Assembly: GCF_000308515.1 (NCBI RefSeq)
Contig: NZ_BAFV01000018.1
Coordinates: 124,001-188,000, forward strand
Direction of reading: 5' to 3'
Length of the DNA: 64,000 bases
Source: Nocardia carnea NBRC 14403
GTDB taxonomy: Bacteria > Actinomycetota > Actinomycetes > Mycobacteriales > Mycobacteriaceae
Shown here: positions 32,465-39,822 of the stretch, in pieces
Layout of the letters: each line of letters starts with the position of its first letter
How positions within the stretch are numbered: the first letter of the stretch is position 1
Program-made: the position numbers and the translations under genes
The notes under the pieces: generated by a model
Seen by the model: only the letters and a program-made list of their open reading frames with translations
Told to the model about the DNA's origin: nothing
Database searches by the model: none

Positions 32465-33931
32465 ATGACGACCACCGCCGACCCCGCCACCACCGCCTGG
32501 CACGGTGCGCTGTTCGACGGCGCCTTCCGCCCCGCCACCCGGACGCTGCCGGTGATCTCGCCTGCCACGGGAGCGGCCATCGATACGGTCGGCGAAGCCG
32601 GGACCGACGATCTCGAGCGCGCCGTACGTTCGGCAGTGGCCGCGCAACGGGAATGGGCCGCGCTGACCTACGACAAACGCGTGGCCGTACTGCTGCGCGC
32701 AGCGCAGCTGCTGGCCGACAATCCGGACCGGCTGGCTTCCTGGCTTGTTGCCGAGGCCGGGTCCGGACAGGGCAAGGCCGCGTTCGAGGTCGGGCTGGTG
32801 ACCAGTGAACTGCAAGAGTCGGCAGCCCTCGCATCGCACCCGTACGGGGAGATGCTGCGATCCGGAAAGCCCCGGTTATCGGTGGCCCGGCGGGTGCCGG
32901 TGGGTGTCGTGGGTGTGATCTCACCGTTCAACTTCCCGGCCATCCTGTCGATGCGGTCGGTGGCGCCGGCGCTCGCCCTGGGCAATGCGGTGATCCTCAA
33001 ACCCGACCCCCGCACCTCGATCGCGGGTGGCCTGGCCCTGGCCGAACTCTTCCGCGAAGCCGGCCTGCCTGCCGGAGTCCTGCACGTGCTGCCGGGCGGC
33101 GGTGAACTCGGGGCGGCGCTGGTGGAACATCCGCAGGTGCCGTGCCTGTCGTTCACCGGTTCGACCGCGGCGGGCCGCCGGATCGCCGCCTCGGCGGGGC
33201 CGCTGCTGAAGAAACTGCACCTGGAACTGGGCGGCAACAATGCCCTGCTGGTACTGCCGGACGCCGATATCGAGGCGGCCGCCTCAGCGGGTGCGTGGGG
33301 TTCGTTCCTGCATCAGGGCCAGATCTGCATGACCACCGGCCGGCATCTGGTGCACACCTCGATCGCGGAGGAATACACCGCGGCGCTGGTCGCCACGGCG
33401 AACCGCATCCCGGTCGGCGACCCGGCCGATTCGGGCAACGCGCTGGGTCCGATCATCGACGCCGGCCAGCGCGACCGCGTCCACGCCCTGGTCACCGCCG
33501 CCGCCGAGGCGGGCGCGACCATCGCGGCGGGCGGCGAATACACCGACCTGTACTACCGGCCGACCGTGCTCACCGGCCTCACCGCCGACAACCCGGCATG
33601 GACCGAAGAGATCTTCGGGCCGGTCGCCCCGGTCCTGACCTACGACACCATCGAGGAGGCCATCGAGATCATCAACGCCTCCGAATACGGGCTCTCGGTC
33701 GGCATCCTCACCGCAGACGCGTACCGGGCCTACGAACTCGCCGACCGGATCGAGTCCGGCGCCGTCCATATCAACGATCAGACCGTGGACGACGAGGCTC
33801 CGATCCCGTTCGGTGGGGTCAAAGCCTCCGGTGTCGGTGGGCGTTTCGGCGGGCCGACCGCGAACCTGGACACCTTCACCGAAACACAGTGGGTCACAAT
33901 GCAATCCGATATCGCGCGCTATCCCTTCTGA
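32465..33931 (+). CDS. Aromatic aldehyde dehydrogenase (benzaldehyde/4-hydroxybenzaldehyde type)
   Basis: This 488-residue NAD(P)-dependent aldehyde dehydrogenase carries N156 (SPFNFPAIL), general base E254 (LELGGNNALLV) and nucleophile C288 (HQGQICMTTGRH). The HLELGGNNALLVLPDADIE and GQICMTTGRHLVH stretches resemble benzaldehyde and vanillin dehydrogenases rather than betaine or succinic semialdehyde enzymes. The C-terminal INDQTVDDEAPIPFGGVKASG fits as well. It lies 106 bp after pobA in the same direction with AGGAG before the ATG. It probably supplies 4-hydroxybenzoate or a related acid from the aldehyde. Confidence 0.9.
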   Translation: MTTTADPATTAWHGALFDGAFRPATRTLPVISPATGAAIDTVGEAGTDDLERAVRSAVAAQREWAALTYDKRVAVLLRAAQLLADNPDRLASWLVAEAGSGQGKAAFEVGLVTSELQESAALASHPYGEMLRSGKPRLSVARRVPVGVVGVISPFNFPAILSMRSVAPALALGNAVILKPDPRTSIAGGLALAELFREAGLPAGVLHVLPGGGELGAALVEHPQVPCLSFTGSTAAGRRIAASAGPLLKKLHLELGGNNALLVLPDADIEAAASAGAWGSFLHQGQICMTTGRHLVHTSIAEEYTAALVATANRIPVGDPADSGNALGPIIDAGQRDRVHALVTAAAEAGATIAAGGEYTDLYYRPTVLTGLTADNPAWTEEIFGPVAPVLTYDTIEEAIEIINASEYGLSVGILTADAYRAYELADRIESGAVHINDQTVDDEAPIPFGGVKASGVGGRFGGPTANLDTFTETQWVTMQSDIARYPF

Positions 33932-33951
33932 CTCCGGCCGTTCTGACTCGG

Positions 33952-33976
33952 GCCGCGCAGCTTCGACCCGCGCGGC
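33952..33976. terminator. Weak hairpin between convergent genes
   Basis: GCCGCGC (33952-33958) can pair with GCGCGGC (33970-33976) over an 11-base loop, 21 bp after the aldehyde dehydrogenase stop. There is no T-run. It may act as an intrinsic stop for the aromatic operon, but G/C-rich repeats of this size also arise by chance here. Confidence 0.3.
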
Positions 33977-34171
33977 ACCCGCATACCTCCGCGCGGTTTC
34001 TGCTCGGTGCGTCTACACGTCTCTGACCAGGCCGGACCTACTCGGCATCGCCGGCTCGACGCGGCCCGCCGCGGTGTGGCGCGGTCGCCCTTACTGGGCA
34101 CGGCCTCATGAGGGCGGCGCCCGTCGGCCCGCGGCAGCCGGTCGTTCCCTGCCGCACCAGATCGGCGCCGG

Positions 34172-34762
34172 TCAGCGGTTCGCGGTCGCGCCTTCCGGAT
34201 GTACGCGATGTTCGCCTTCGGCGAATTCCTCGACGATCTTCGCGCAGAAGGCGGGCAGATCGTCCGGGTTGCGGCTGGACACCAGGCCATGGTCGGTGAC
34301 CACCTGGTCGTCCACCACATTCCCGCCCGCGTTGCGGATATCGGTCCGCACGCTGGGGTACGAGGTGAGTGTGCGGCCGCGCACCACGTCTGCCTCCACC
34401 ATGGTCCACGGTCCGTGACAGATCACCCCGACCGGTTTACCGGTGGCGAAGAAATCACGCACGAAGCGGACGGCGTCCGGGTCCTGGCGGAGTTTGTCGG
34501 GGTTGGTGGTGCCGCCGGGGAGGAGCAGGGCATCGAATTCATCCGGGCTGCATTCGCCGACCACCCGGTCCACCCGGAAGGTGTCACCCTTCTCCACGTC
34601 GTGGTTCATAGCCTGGATCTCGCCCGGTTTCAGCGACAGCAGGGCAGTACTTGCCCCGGCATCCTCCACCGCCGACCGCGGCTGGACGAGTTCGACCTGT
34701 TCCACTCCGTCCGCCGCGAGCACCGCGACCCGTTGACCGGTCAGATTGTGCTGCTGGCCCAT
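34172..34762 (-). CDS. DJ-1/PfpI-family protein
   Basis: This 196-residue protein has the DJ-1/PfpI fold. RVAVLAADGVEQVEL near the N-terminus carries a conserved glutamate, and FDALLLPGGTTNPDKLRQDP and VGVICHGPWTMVEADVVRGR give C115-H116 in the nucleophile elbow. TLTSYPSVRTDIRNAGGNVVDD follows. Members act as glyoxalase III/deglycase-like or stress proteins; the PfpI subgroup was first named as protease. It is divergent from dps, so both may belong to a stress response. The ATG at 34762 is preceded by AGGAGC at a suitable distance. Confidence 0.9.
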   Translation of the reverse strand: MGQQHNLTGQRVAVLAADGVEQVELVQPRSAVEDAGASTALLSLKPGEIQAMNHDVEKGDTFRVDRVVGECSPDEFDALLLPGGTTNPDKLRQDPDAVRFVRDFFATGKPVGVICHGPWTMVEADVVRGRTLTSYPSVRTDIRNAGGNVVDDQVVTDHGLVSSRNPDDLPAFCAKIVEEFAEGEHRVHPEGATANR

Positions 34763-34889
34763 ACCTGCTCCTTTCCGAGTGCCTGGTTGCGATCCGCCCG
34801 CGTCCTACCCGGGCCGGCACCGGCGAAACGTGGGTTGCCCGGCCCGTCTCGCGGGGTTTCACGGAGGGACGGGATCGTGGTCGCGATTA

Positions 34890-34903
34890 CACCGATATCG
34901 GTG
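34890..34903. promoter_or_regulatory. 14-bp perfect palindrome upstream of dps
   Basis: CACCGATATCGGTG is a perfect palindrome, 74 bp before the dps ATG and 128 bp before the divergent PfpI gene. It is a plausible operator for one or both genes. No regulator gene adjoins it. Confidence 0.45.
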
Positions 34904-34977
34904 ATTGAGCGCTGAGCGGCCGGGTAGTCGCTCCCTGTCCGGCGCATCGAGCGCAACGAGAGAAAGGGCATCCGAGG

Positions 34978-35457
34978 ATGAACGTCCCGATCAAGAGCAC
35001 ACTCGACCCGGAACAGCAGCGCATCACCGGCGACGCGCTGCGCGCCAGCGTCGTCGACCTGATCGATCTGTCTCTGATCGCCAAACAGGCCCACTGGAAT
35101 GTGCTCGGCACCCACTTCCGCTCCGTGCACCTGGCCCTCGACGAACTGGTGAGCGCGGCCCGCGAGTTCACCGATTCCGCTGCCGAACGGGCCACCGCCA
35201 TCGGCGTCAGCCCCGACGGACGCGCGGCCACCGTGGCCAAGGAAGCGGCCGGGCTGGAATTCCCCGACGGCTGGCAGCAGGACACCGCGGTCATCAACGC
35301 GATAGTCGACAACCTCACCACCGTGATCCGCCGGTTCCGCGAGCGTATCGACGTCACCGAGAAGGCCGACCCGGTGACGCAGGATCTCTTCATCGAGATC
35401 GCGGCTCGGCTCGAGCAGTTGCACTGGATGTGGCAGGCGCAGCTCTCCACCGCCTGA
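34978..35457 (+). CDS. dps: Dps: DNA-binding ferritin-like protein
   Basis: This 159-residue member of the Dps family forms dodecamers that oxidise and store iron and shield DNA under starvation or peroxide. The ferroxidase segment is visible: LIAKQAHWNVLGTHFRSVHL with the histidines, followed by ALDELVSAAREFTDSAAERA. Helix 4 ends with EIAARLEQLHWMWQAQLST. The N-terminal tail MNVPIKSTLDPEQQ is short with few basic residues, so direct DNA binding may be weak. The ATG at 34978 follows an AGAAAGG-type ribosome-binding site. It is divergent from the PfpI gene. Confidence 0.93.
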   Translation: MNVPIKSTLDPEQQRITGDALRASVVDLIDLSLIAKQAHWNVLGTHFRSVHLALDELVSAAREFTDSAAERATAIGVSPDGRAATVAKEAAGLEFPDGWQQDTAVINAIVDNLTTVIRRFRERIDVTEKADPVTQDLFIEIAARLEQLHWMWQAQLSTA

Positions 35458-35842
35458 TCCCGTAGCGGTGCGATGGCGGACGGCCGGCACCCGGCCGCCC
35501 GCCGGTCGGCGTTATGCCCGATCAGGCCCGGCGATCGGTGGCCGGCAGGATCGCTTGCGGGGAATCCCGGCGCCGGTACAGCGAATACCGGCGCGCTGAC
35601 CGATCCCAACTCGGTACTCGGCAGCAGTCCGGGAACCCGCGCACGCGCCGTCCGTTCGCGCCGTCCGGAATTGTGTGTGGCGCCCGAGGGGCGAGCAGAT
35701 CCGGGTGACAGCCGCGCAATGTCGCGGCCGTCCACTCGGATATGGCAGGCTCGGAACCTCTGTCATCGATCCGCGGCTGCCGCCGTGGATTCGGTGACTG
35801 CCGCGGACATGTCGTCCGCCGGCACGACGAGCAGGAGGGTCT
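35458..35842. other. Gene-free spacer before vgb
   Basis: No gene or RNA was recognised in these 385 bases. A G/C-rich inverted pattern just after the dps stop (GGCCGG-CACC-CGGCC around 35485) could end dps transcription. The last 15 bases carry the strong AGGAGG ribosome-binding site of the next gene. Confidence 0.4.
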
Positions 35843-36670
35843 GTGGTCCGAATTTCCGGGTCGCCGTACGGGGTGAGTCTCGGTCCGGACGATGCGCTGT
35901 GGTTCACCACGGTCGAGGTGGGTGCGGTCGGCCGATATCGCGATGGTGAGGTGCAGACCTATCCGCTGGATCCACCCGGCGGGCAGCCGACGGTGATCGT
36001 GCCCGGTCCCGGCGAGTCCATGTGGTTCAGTGAATTCCGCGGGAACCGTATCGGCCGGATCACCGCGGCCGGTGATCTCGCCTGGGTTCCGGCCGAATCC
36101 CCGTATGGTCTGACCACCGGACCGGATGGTGCCCTGTGGTTCACCGAGCTCCAGGCCGACCGCATCGGCCGGTTGGCCGGCGACGGATCCATCACCCGCT
36201 ACCCGGCCGCCGGGATGCCCTCGATGATTGTTACCGGACCCGACGATGCGCTGTGGTACACGCTCAATCATGGCAACGCGATCGGCCGCACCGATCTCGA
36301 GGGCACCACGACCATTTACCCGTTGCCCACCGAACAGGCCATGCCGGTCGGCATAACCCGGGGGCCGGACGGTGCGCTGTGGTTCGTGGAGATCGGCGCC
36401 GGCCAGATCGGCCGAATCGGTATCGACGGCGAGATCACGGAATTCCCGCTACCCGAACGTGCCGCCAAACCCCACGCCATCATCGCGGGACCCGACGGCG
36501 CCCTGTGGTTCACCGAATGGGCGACCTCGCGGCTCGGCCGCATCACCCTGGCAGGCGAGATCACCGAGACGGAGCTGGCCGGCGCGGAACCACATGGGTT
36601 GGCGGTCGGGCCGGACGGTGCGCTGTGGGTTGCCATGGAATCCGGCAGCCTCGAACGTATTCCACTGTGA
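35843..36670 (+). CDS. vgb: Virginiamycin B lyase (streptogramin B lyase)
   Basis: This 275-residue seven-bladed beta-propeller is built from repeats of the type GPDGALWFTE-x-x-x-x-x-IGRI, visible about every 42 residues. It matches streptogramin B lyases, which linearise the depsipeptide ring at the ester bond by elimination. The four catalytic residues of Staphylococcus Vgb (H228, E268, H270, E284) have counterparts here at H211 (KPHAIIAG), E249 and H251 (AEPHGLAVG) and E265 (WVAMESGSL). It starts with GTG at 35843, four bases after a strong AGGAGG. It converges on an ABC-F gene of a resistance family. Related environmental proteins of unknown role exist, so antibiotic activity is likely but not proven. 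Confidence 0.88.
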   Translation: MVRISGSPYGVSLGPDDALWFTTVEVGAVGRYRDGEVQTYPLDPPGGQPTVIVPGPGESMWFSEFRGNRIGRITAAGDLAWVPAESPYGLTTGPDGALWFTELQADRIGRLAGDGSITRYPAAGMPSMIVTGPDDALWYTLNHGNAIGRTDLEGTTTIYPLPTEQAMPVGITRGPDGALWFVEIGAGQIGRIGIDGEITEFPLPERAAKPHAIIAGPDGALWFTEWATSRLGRITLAGEITETELAGAEPHGLAVGPDGALWVAMESGSLERIPL

Positions 36671-36778
36671 GCGTTCGGTATTGCCCCTGTGTGGCTATTC
36701 CGGACCGCGTCCCAGCCGCGTGCGCGTACCAGGTGGCCGGCCCGGACGACGACCTGCGAATGGCGTGGACCTCGGTAT

Positions 36779-38419
36779 TCAGCCCTCGATCACCGGGGCC
36801 GCAATTTCCGACAGCGTTCCTTCGGATAGCCGCAACCAGCGCTGCACGCCTATTTCGGCGAGGAACCGTTCGTCATGGCTGACCACCACGAACGCTCCCT
36901 CGTAGGCGTCGAGCGCGTTCTCCAGTTGCCCGACGCTTGTCAGGTCGAGGTTGTTGGTCGGCTCGTCGAGCAATAGGAGCTGTGGTGCGGGTTCGGCGAA
37001 CAGAATGCAGGCCAAAGTGGCCCGCAACCGTTCACCGCCGGAGAGGTCACCTACCCGCAGCTGCACCCGGGAACCCCGGAACAGGAAGCGTGCCAGCAGG
37101 TTCATCCGCTGGGCTGCCGGAAGTTCGGGGGCGGATGCGGCCAGGTTCTGGGCCACGGTGCGGTCGGGGTCGAGGAGATCCAGCCGCTGCGACAGGTATG
37201 CCACCCGGCCGTCTGCGCGGGTGATCTCGCCGGACTCGGCGGACAGATCACCGTGGAGCAGGCGCAGCAGGGTGGATTTCCCGGCGCCGTTCGGGCCGGT
37301 CAGCGCGATCCGTTCGGGGCCGCGGATCGCCAGGTCGACACCCGGTTCGGCGAATATCTGCCGGTTGCCGATGCTGTAGCGGATACTTTCACCGAGGAAC
37401 ACGGTGCGCCCGGCCGGGACATTCGTACCGGGAAGTTGCAATGCGACCTTATGGTCGGCGCGCAACGTCCGTTCAGCCTGGTCGAGCCGGGCTCGGGCGG
37501 CATCGACCCGGGCGTTGTGCGTACCGGCGGCGCGTCCCGCCGATTCCTGCGCGTTACGTTTCATGGTGCCCGCGAAGATCTTCGGCAGACCGGCATTGCC
37601 GAGATTGCGGGCCGCGGTGCTCGCGCGGCGGGCGGCGCGTTCCCGGGCCTGCTGCAACTCCCGCTTCTCGCGTTTTACCTCCTGCTCCGCATTGCGGATG
37701 TTCTTTTCCGCGACCTCCCGCGCGGCCCGCACCGCCTGCTCGTATTCGGTGAAATTACCGCCGTGATAGCCGATTTCGCCGGCATGGAGTTCGGCGATGC
37801 GGTCCATCCGGTCCAGTAGCGCCCGGTCGTGGCTCACCAGCAGCAGGCAGCCGTTCCATTCGCCGAGCAGATCGTAGAGCCGGTGTCGCGCATCCCGATC
37901 GAGGTTGTTGGTGGGTTCGTCGAGCAGCAGGACGTCGGGCCGCCGGAGCAGTTGTGCCGCCAGTCCCAGCGAAACGACCTGACCGCCACTGAGAGTGTCC
38001 AGCCGGCGGGTGAGCTCGAGTTCGCCGATACCCAGCCGCTCCAGCTGGGCGCGGGTGCGTTCCTCGATATCCCACTCCGAACCGATGGTGGCGAAGTGTT
38101 CTTCGGCGGTATCACCCAACTCGATCGCTTCCAGCGCCGCCAGGACCGGGGCGACGCCCAGGAGTTCGGCGACGGTCATATTGCCGGTCAGCGGCAGAGT
38201 CTGCGGGAGGTACCCGAGTACTCCATCGACGGTGACGCTTCCGGCGACAGGGCGCAGATCGCCCGCGATCAGGCGAAGCAGTGTGCTCTTACCGGCACCG
38301 TTCGGGGCCACGAGCCCGGTACGCCCGCCGGGCACGGTGAAGGACAGATCGGTGAACACGGGGGTGTCGTCCGGCCAGGAGAACGACAGATTCGAACAGA
38401 CGATGAAGGCATCAGCCAT
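36779..38419 (-). CDS. ABC-F ribosomal protection protein
   Basis: This 546-residue protein has two ATP-binding cassettes and no membrane segments. Cassette 1 has GLVAPNGAGKST (about residues 35-46), LSGGQVVSLGLA and LLLDEPTNNLD. Cassette 2 has ALTGPNGAGKST, LSGGERLRATLA and LLLLDEPTNNLD. A long charged coiled-coil linker lies between (EVAEKNIRNAEQEVKREKRE, then RRASTAARNLGN), the interdomain that reaches the ribosomal exit site in antibiotic-resistance ABC-F proteins. The architecture resembles actinobacterial macrolide/lincosamide/streptogramin factors such as VarM or TlrC. The ATG at 38419 is preceded by GGTCTCCTCCC. The leader holds small open frames described separately. A housekeeping EttA/Uup role is less likely because of the linker. 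Confidence 0.9.
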   Translation of the reverse strand: MADAFIVCSNLSFSWPDDTPVFTDLSFTVPGGRTGLVAPNGAGKSTLLRLIAGDLRPVAGSVTVDGVLGYLPQTLPLTGNMTVAELLGVAPVLAALEAIELGDTAEEHFATIGSEWDIEERTRAQLERLGIGELELTRRLDTLSGGQVVSLGLAAQLLRRPDVLLLDEPTNNLDRDARHRLYDLLGEWNGCLLLVSHDRALLDRMDRIAELHAGEIGYHGGNFTEYEQAVRAAREVAEKNIRNAEQEVKREKRELQQARERAARRASTAARNLGNAGLPKIFAGTMKRNAQESAGRAAGTHNARVDAARARLDQAERTLRADHKVALQLPGTNVPAGRTVFLGESIRYSIGNRQIFAEPGVDLAIRGPERIALTGPNGAGKSTLLRLLHGDLSAESGEITRADGRVAYLSQRLDLLDPDRTVAQNLAASAPELPAAQRMNLLARFLFRGSRVQLRVGDLSGGERLRATLACILFAEPAPQLLLLDEPTNNLDLTSVGQLENALDAYEGAFVVVSHDERFLAEIGVQRWLRLSEGTLSEIAAPVIEG

Positions 38420-38486
38420 GGGAGGAGACCTCGTATGTCGTCCGGCGTGCGATTGCGCCGGGAAAGTGATCAATGAACGACGACAT
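38412..38486 (-). CDS. Possible 24-aa leader frame overlapping the ABC-F start
   Basis: A 25-codon frame runs from an ATG at 38486 to a TGA at 38412-38414, which lies four bases inside the ABC-F coding region. Its product would be MSSFIDHFPGAIARRTTYEV plus four residues. It has no clear ribosome-binding site. Such an overlapping frame could couple or limit initiation of the resistance gene, but it may also be chance. Confidence 0.25.
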   Translation of the reverse strand: MSSFIDHFPGAIARRTTYEVSSHG

Positions 38487-38527
38487 GGCCACGACAGCGG
38501 CGCCCGTATGCGCCCAACTGGTGGCCG

Positions 38528-38569
38528 TCAGAGCCGGGTGGCTCCGGAGATGTCGAGTTCACCAACCAC
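38528..38569 (-). CDS. Candidate 13-aa regulatory leader peptide of the ABC-F gene
   Basis: A GTG at 38569 lies seven bases after AGGAG and opens a 13-codon frame, MVGELDISGATRL, ending at TGA 38528-38530. The last codons sit in a GAGCC-ACCC-GGCTC hairpin (38531-38544). A second inverted repeat, GGCCAC (38521-38526) with GTGGCC (38485-38490), follows before the ABC-F gene. Genes of antibiotic-resistance ABC-F proteins are often controlled by drug-stalled ribosomes on such short leaders. The assignment rests on layout alone. Confidence 0.4.
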   Translation of the reverse strand: MVGELDISGATRL

Positions 38570-38737
38570 GGTCGGTCTCCTGTATCTCGATGACTCCACG
38601 ACGATAGCAGCCGCAACGGGCACGGGTGATCCGTACGGCGTCGGCACAGTCCCGCACGCCGGGTCGGGACCCGGCCGTGGATCATCGTCCACGGCCGGGC
38701 CCATTCGATCGACGTGTGACGGTCGGTAACCGGACCG

Positions 38738-39172
38738 TCAGCGACGGGAGTTGTTCAGGTGGTCCTGCACGTCACCCGGTGTGGGCGGCTCACCGCACTG
38801 CATACCGCAGCGCTGCTCGACCGGGACCTGGGAGCCGTCGGGGTAGGTGCAACTCGCGCTGTCGCAGTTGTAGTCGATGGCGTTCGGATCCATCGGCAGC
38901 GGTTCGGTGTAGTACGACCATGCGAAGGTGTCGCTGCCCGAGACCGGTGAACAGTAGACGGTGGTGCCGTCGGCCAGATGCCCGACCTGTCCCGGTGCAG
39001 AACAGTAGCTGTGCAGTTCGACCAGCGGGTTCGGGCCGTTATCGGCCTGGACCCGATCGAGGGTTGCGGGGAGAGCGGCCGCGGGAGCGGCGGCGAAGAA
39101 AAGGGCGGCGGCCCCGACGGTCGCGCCGAGAAGTCGGGGGCCGACACGCTGAAGAAGCGCTGTTGGCCTCAT
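38738..39172 (-). CDS. Secreted cysteine-containing protein, unknown function
   Basis: This 144-residue protein begins MRPTALLQRVGPRLLGA, followed by a hydrophobic stretch and AAAPAAALPA with a signal peptidase site near residue 34. The mature chain has six cysteines (HSYCSAPG, VYCSPVS, YNCDSASCTYP, QRCGMQCGE), enough for three disulfides, and ends in a Pro/Gly-rich region. PDGSQVPVEQRCGMQCG is a compact cysteine-rich tail. No family is recognised. Exported cysteine-rich proteins of this size are common in Nocardia. It lies 318 bp beyond the ABC-F start and is read in the same direction. Confidence 0.75.
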   Translation of the reverse strand: MRPTALLQRVGPRLLGATVGAAALFFAAAPAAALPATLDRVQADNGPNPLVELHSYCSAPGQVGHLADGTTVYCSPVSGSDTFAWSYYTEPLPMDPNAIDYNCDSASCTYPDGSQVPVEQRCGMQCGEPPTPGDVQDHLNNSRR

Positions 39173-39363
39173 AGGAGTTCCGTTCTGTCGAGTTGGCAGA
39201 TCCCGACCGGTCGGACCGATTGATATTAGCTATGACTGTGGTGCGGTGGCAATGCCTGTGTGCCCGGGACCGAAACGCGAATGAGCAGGCCGCGCATTCT
39301 CGGCCTGCTCATTTCGCACCACGTGCGTGCGTCGGGCGGTGGGAGGTTCTGGGTACCGGGAAG

Positions 39364-39522
39364 TCAGATACAGACTTCGGCGCTGCCCACCGGTACGCAG
39401 ATTTCGACCGATCCCAACCCCGGGATCACGGGAACCTGGGCAGATGCGGCGGGGGCTGCGATTACGCCCAAAGCCAGGGCTATGGTGCTCGCGGCGAAGA
39501 TCTTGGTGATTCTGGCTGTCAT
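39364..39522 (-). CDS. 52-aa secreted peptide, unknown function
   Basis: A short gene encodes 52 residues: a signal peptide MTARITKIFAASTIALALG with cleavage after AAPAASA, then a mature peptide of about 24 residues, QVPVIPGLGSVEICVPVGSA plus EVCI. Two cysteines near the end, in EICV and EVCI, could form one disulfide. The ATG at 39522 has AGAGGA seven bases upstream. The opposite strand has a longer open frame, but its product is not protein-like and has no ribosome-binding site. Similar tiny exported peptides with a VPVIP start occur in Nocardia; their function is unknown. Confidence 0.7.
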   Translation of the reverse strand: MTARITKIFAASTIALALGVIAAPAASAQVPVIPGLGSVEICVPVGSAEVCI

Positions 39523-39822
39523 AACGTTTCCTCTGATCGGCTGAACAGTGACGTCATTCGCGCACGGACCCAGTGTTCGCCGCTGTGGGCCCCGATACCA
39601 GACAAGGAACTATCAATTTTCGCGCCCGCAGTCACGGTGGGGTCGCTCCACGCTCTGTGCGAGGTCTCGGCACGGTCACGTAATCCGCACCGCGAGAAGC
39701 CGGCTCCGGTGCGTTGGTGTCCGCCTCCGGCAGCGGGGTCACGAGGGCTTGGTTCGGGCTGGAATCGCGGCGCCTCCCGGACGGACCGGACCTGCGGCCG
39801 ATGAATCCCTTGGCCGGATCTT

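Noticed and set aside
39260..39544. 94-codon plus-strand frame
   Set aside because: The minus strand encodes a 52-residue peptide with a clear signal sequence and ribosome-binding site; the plus frame has neither.
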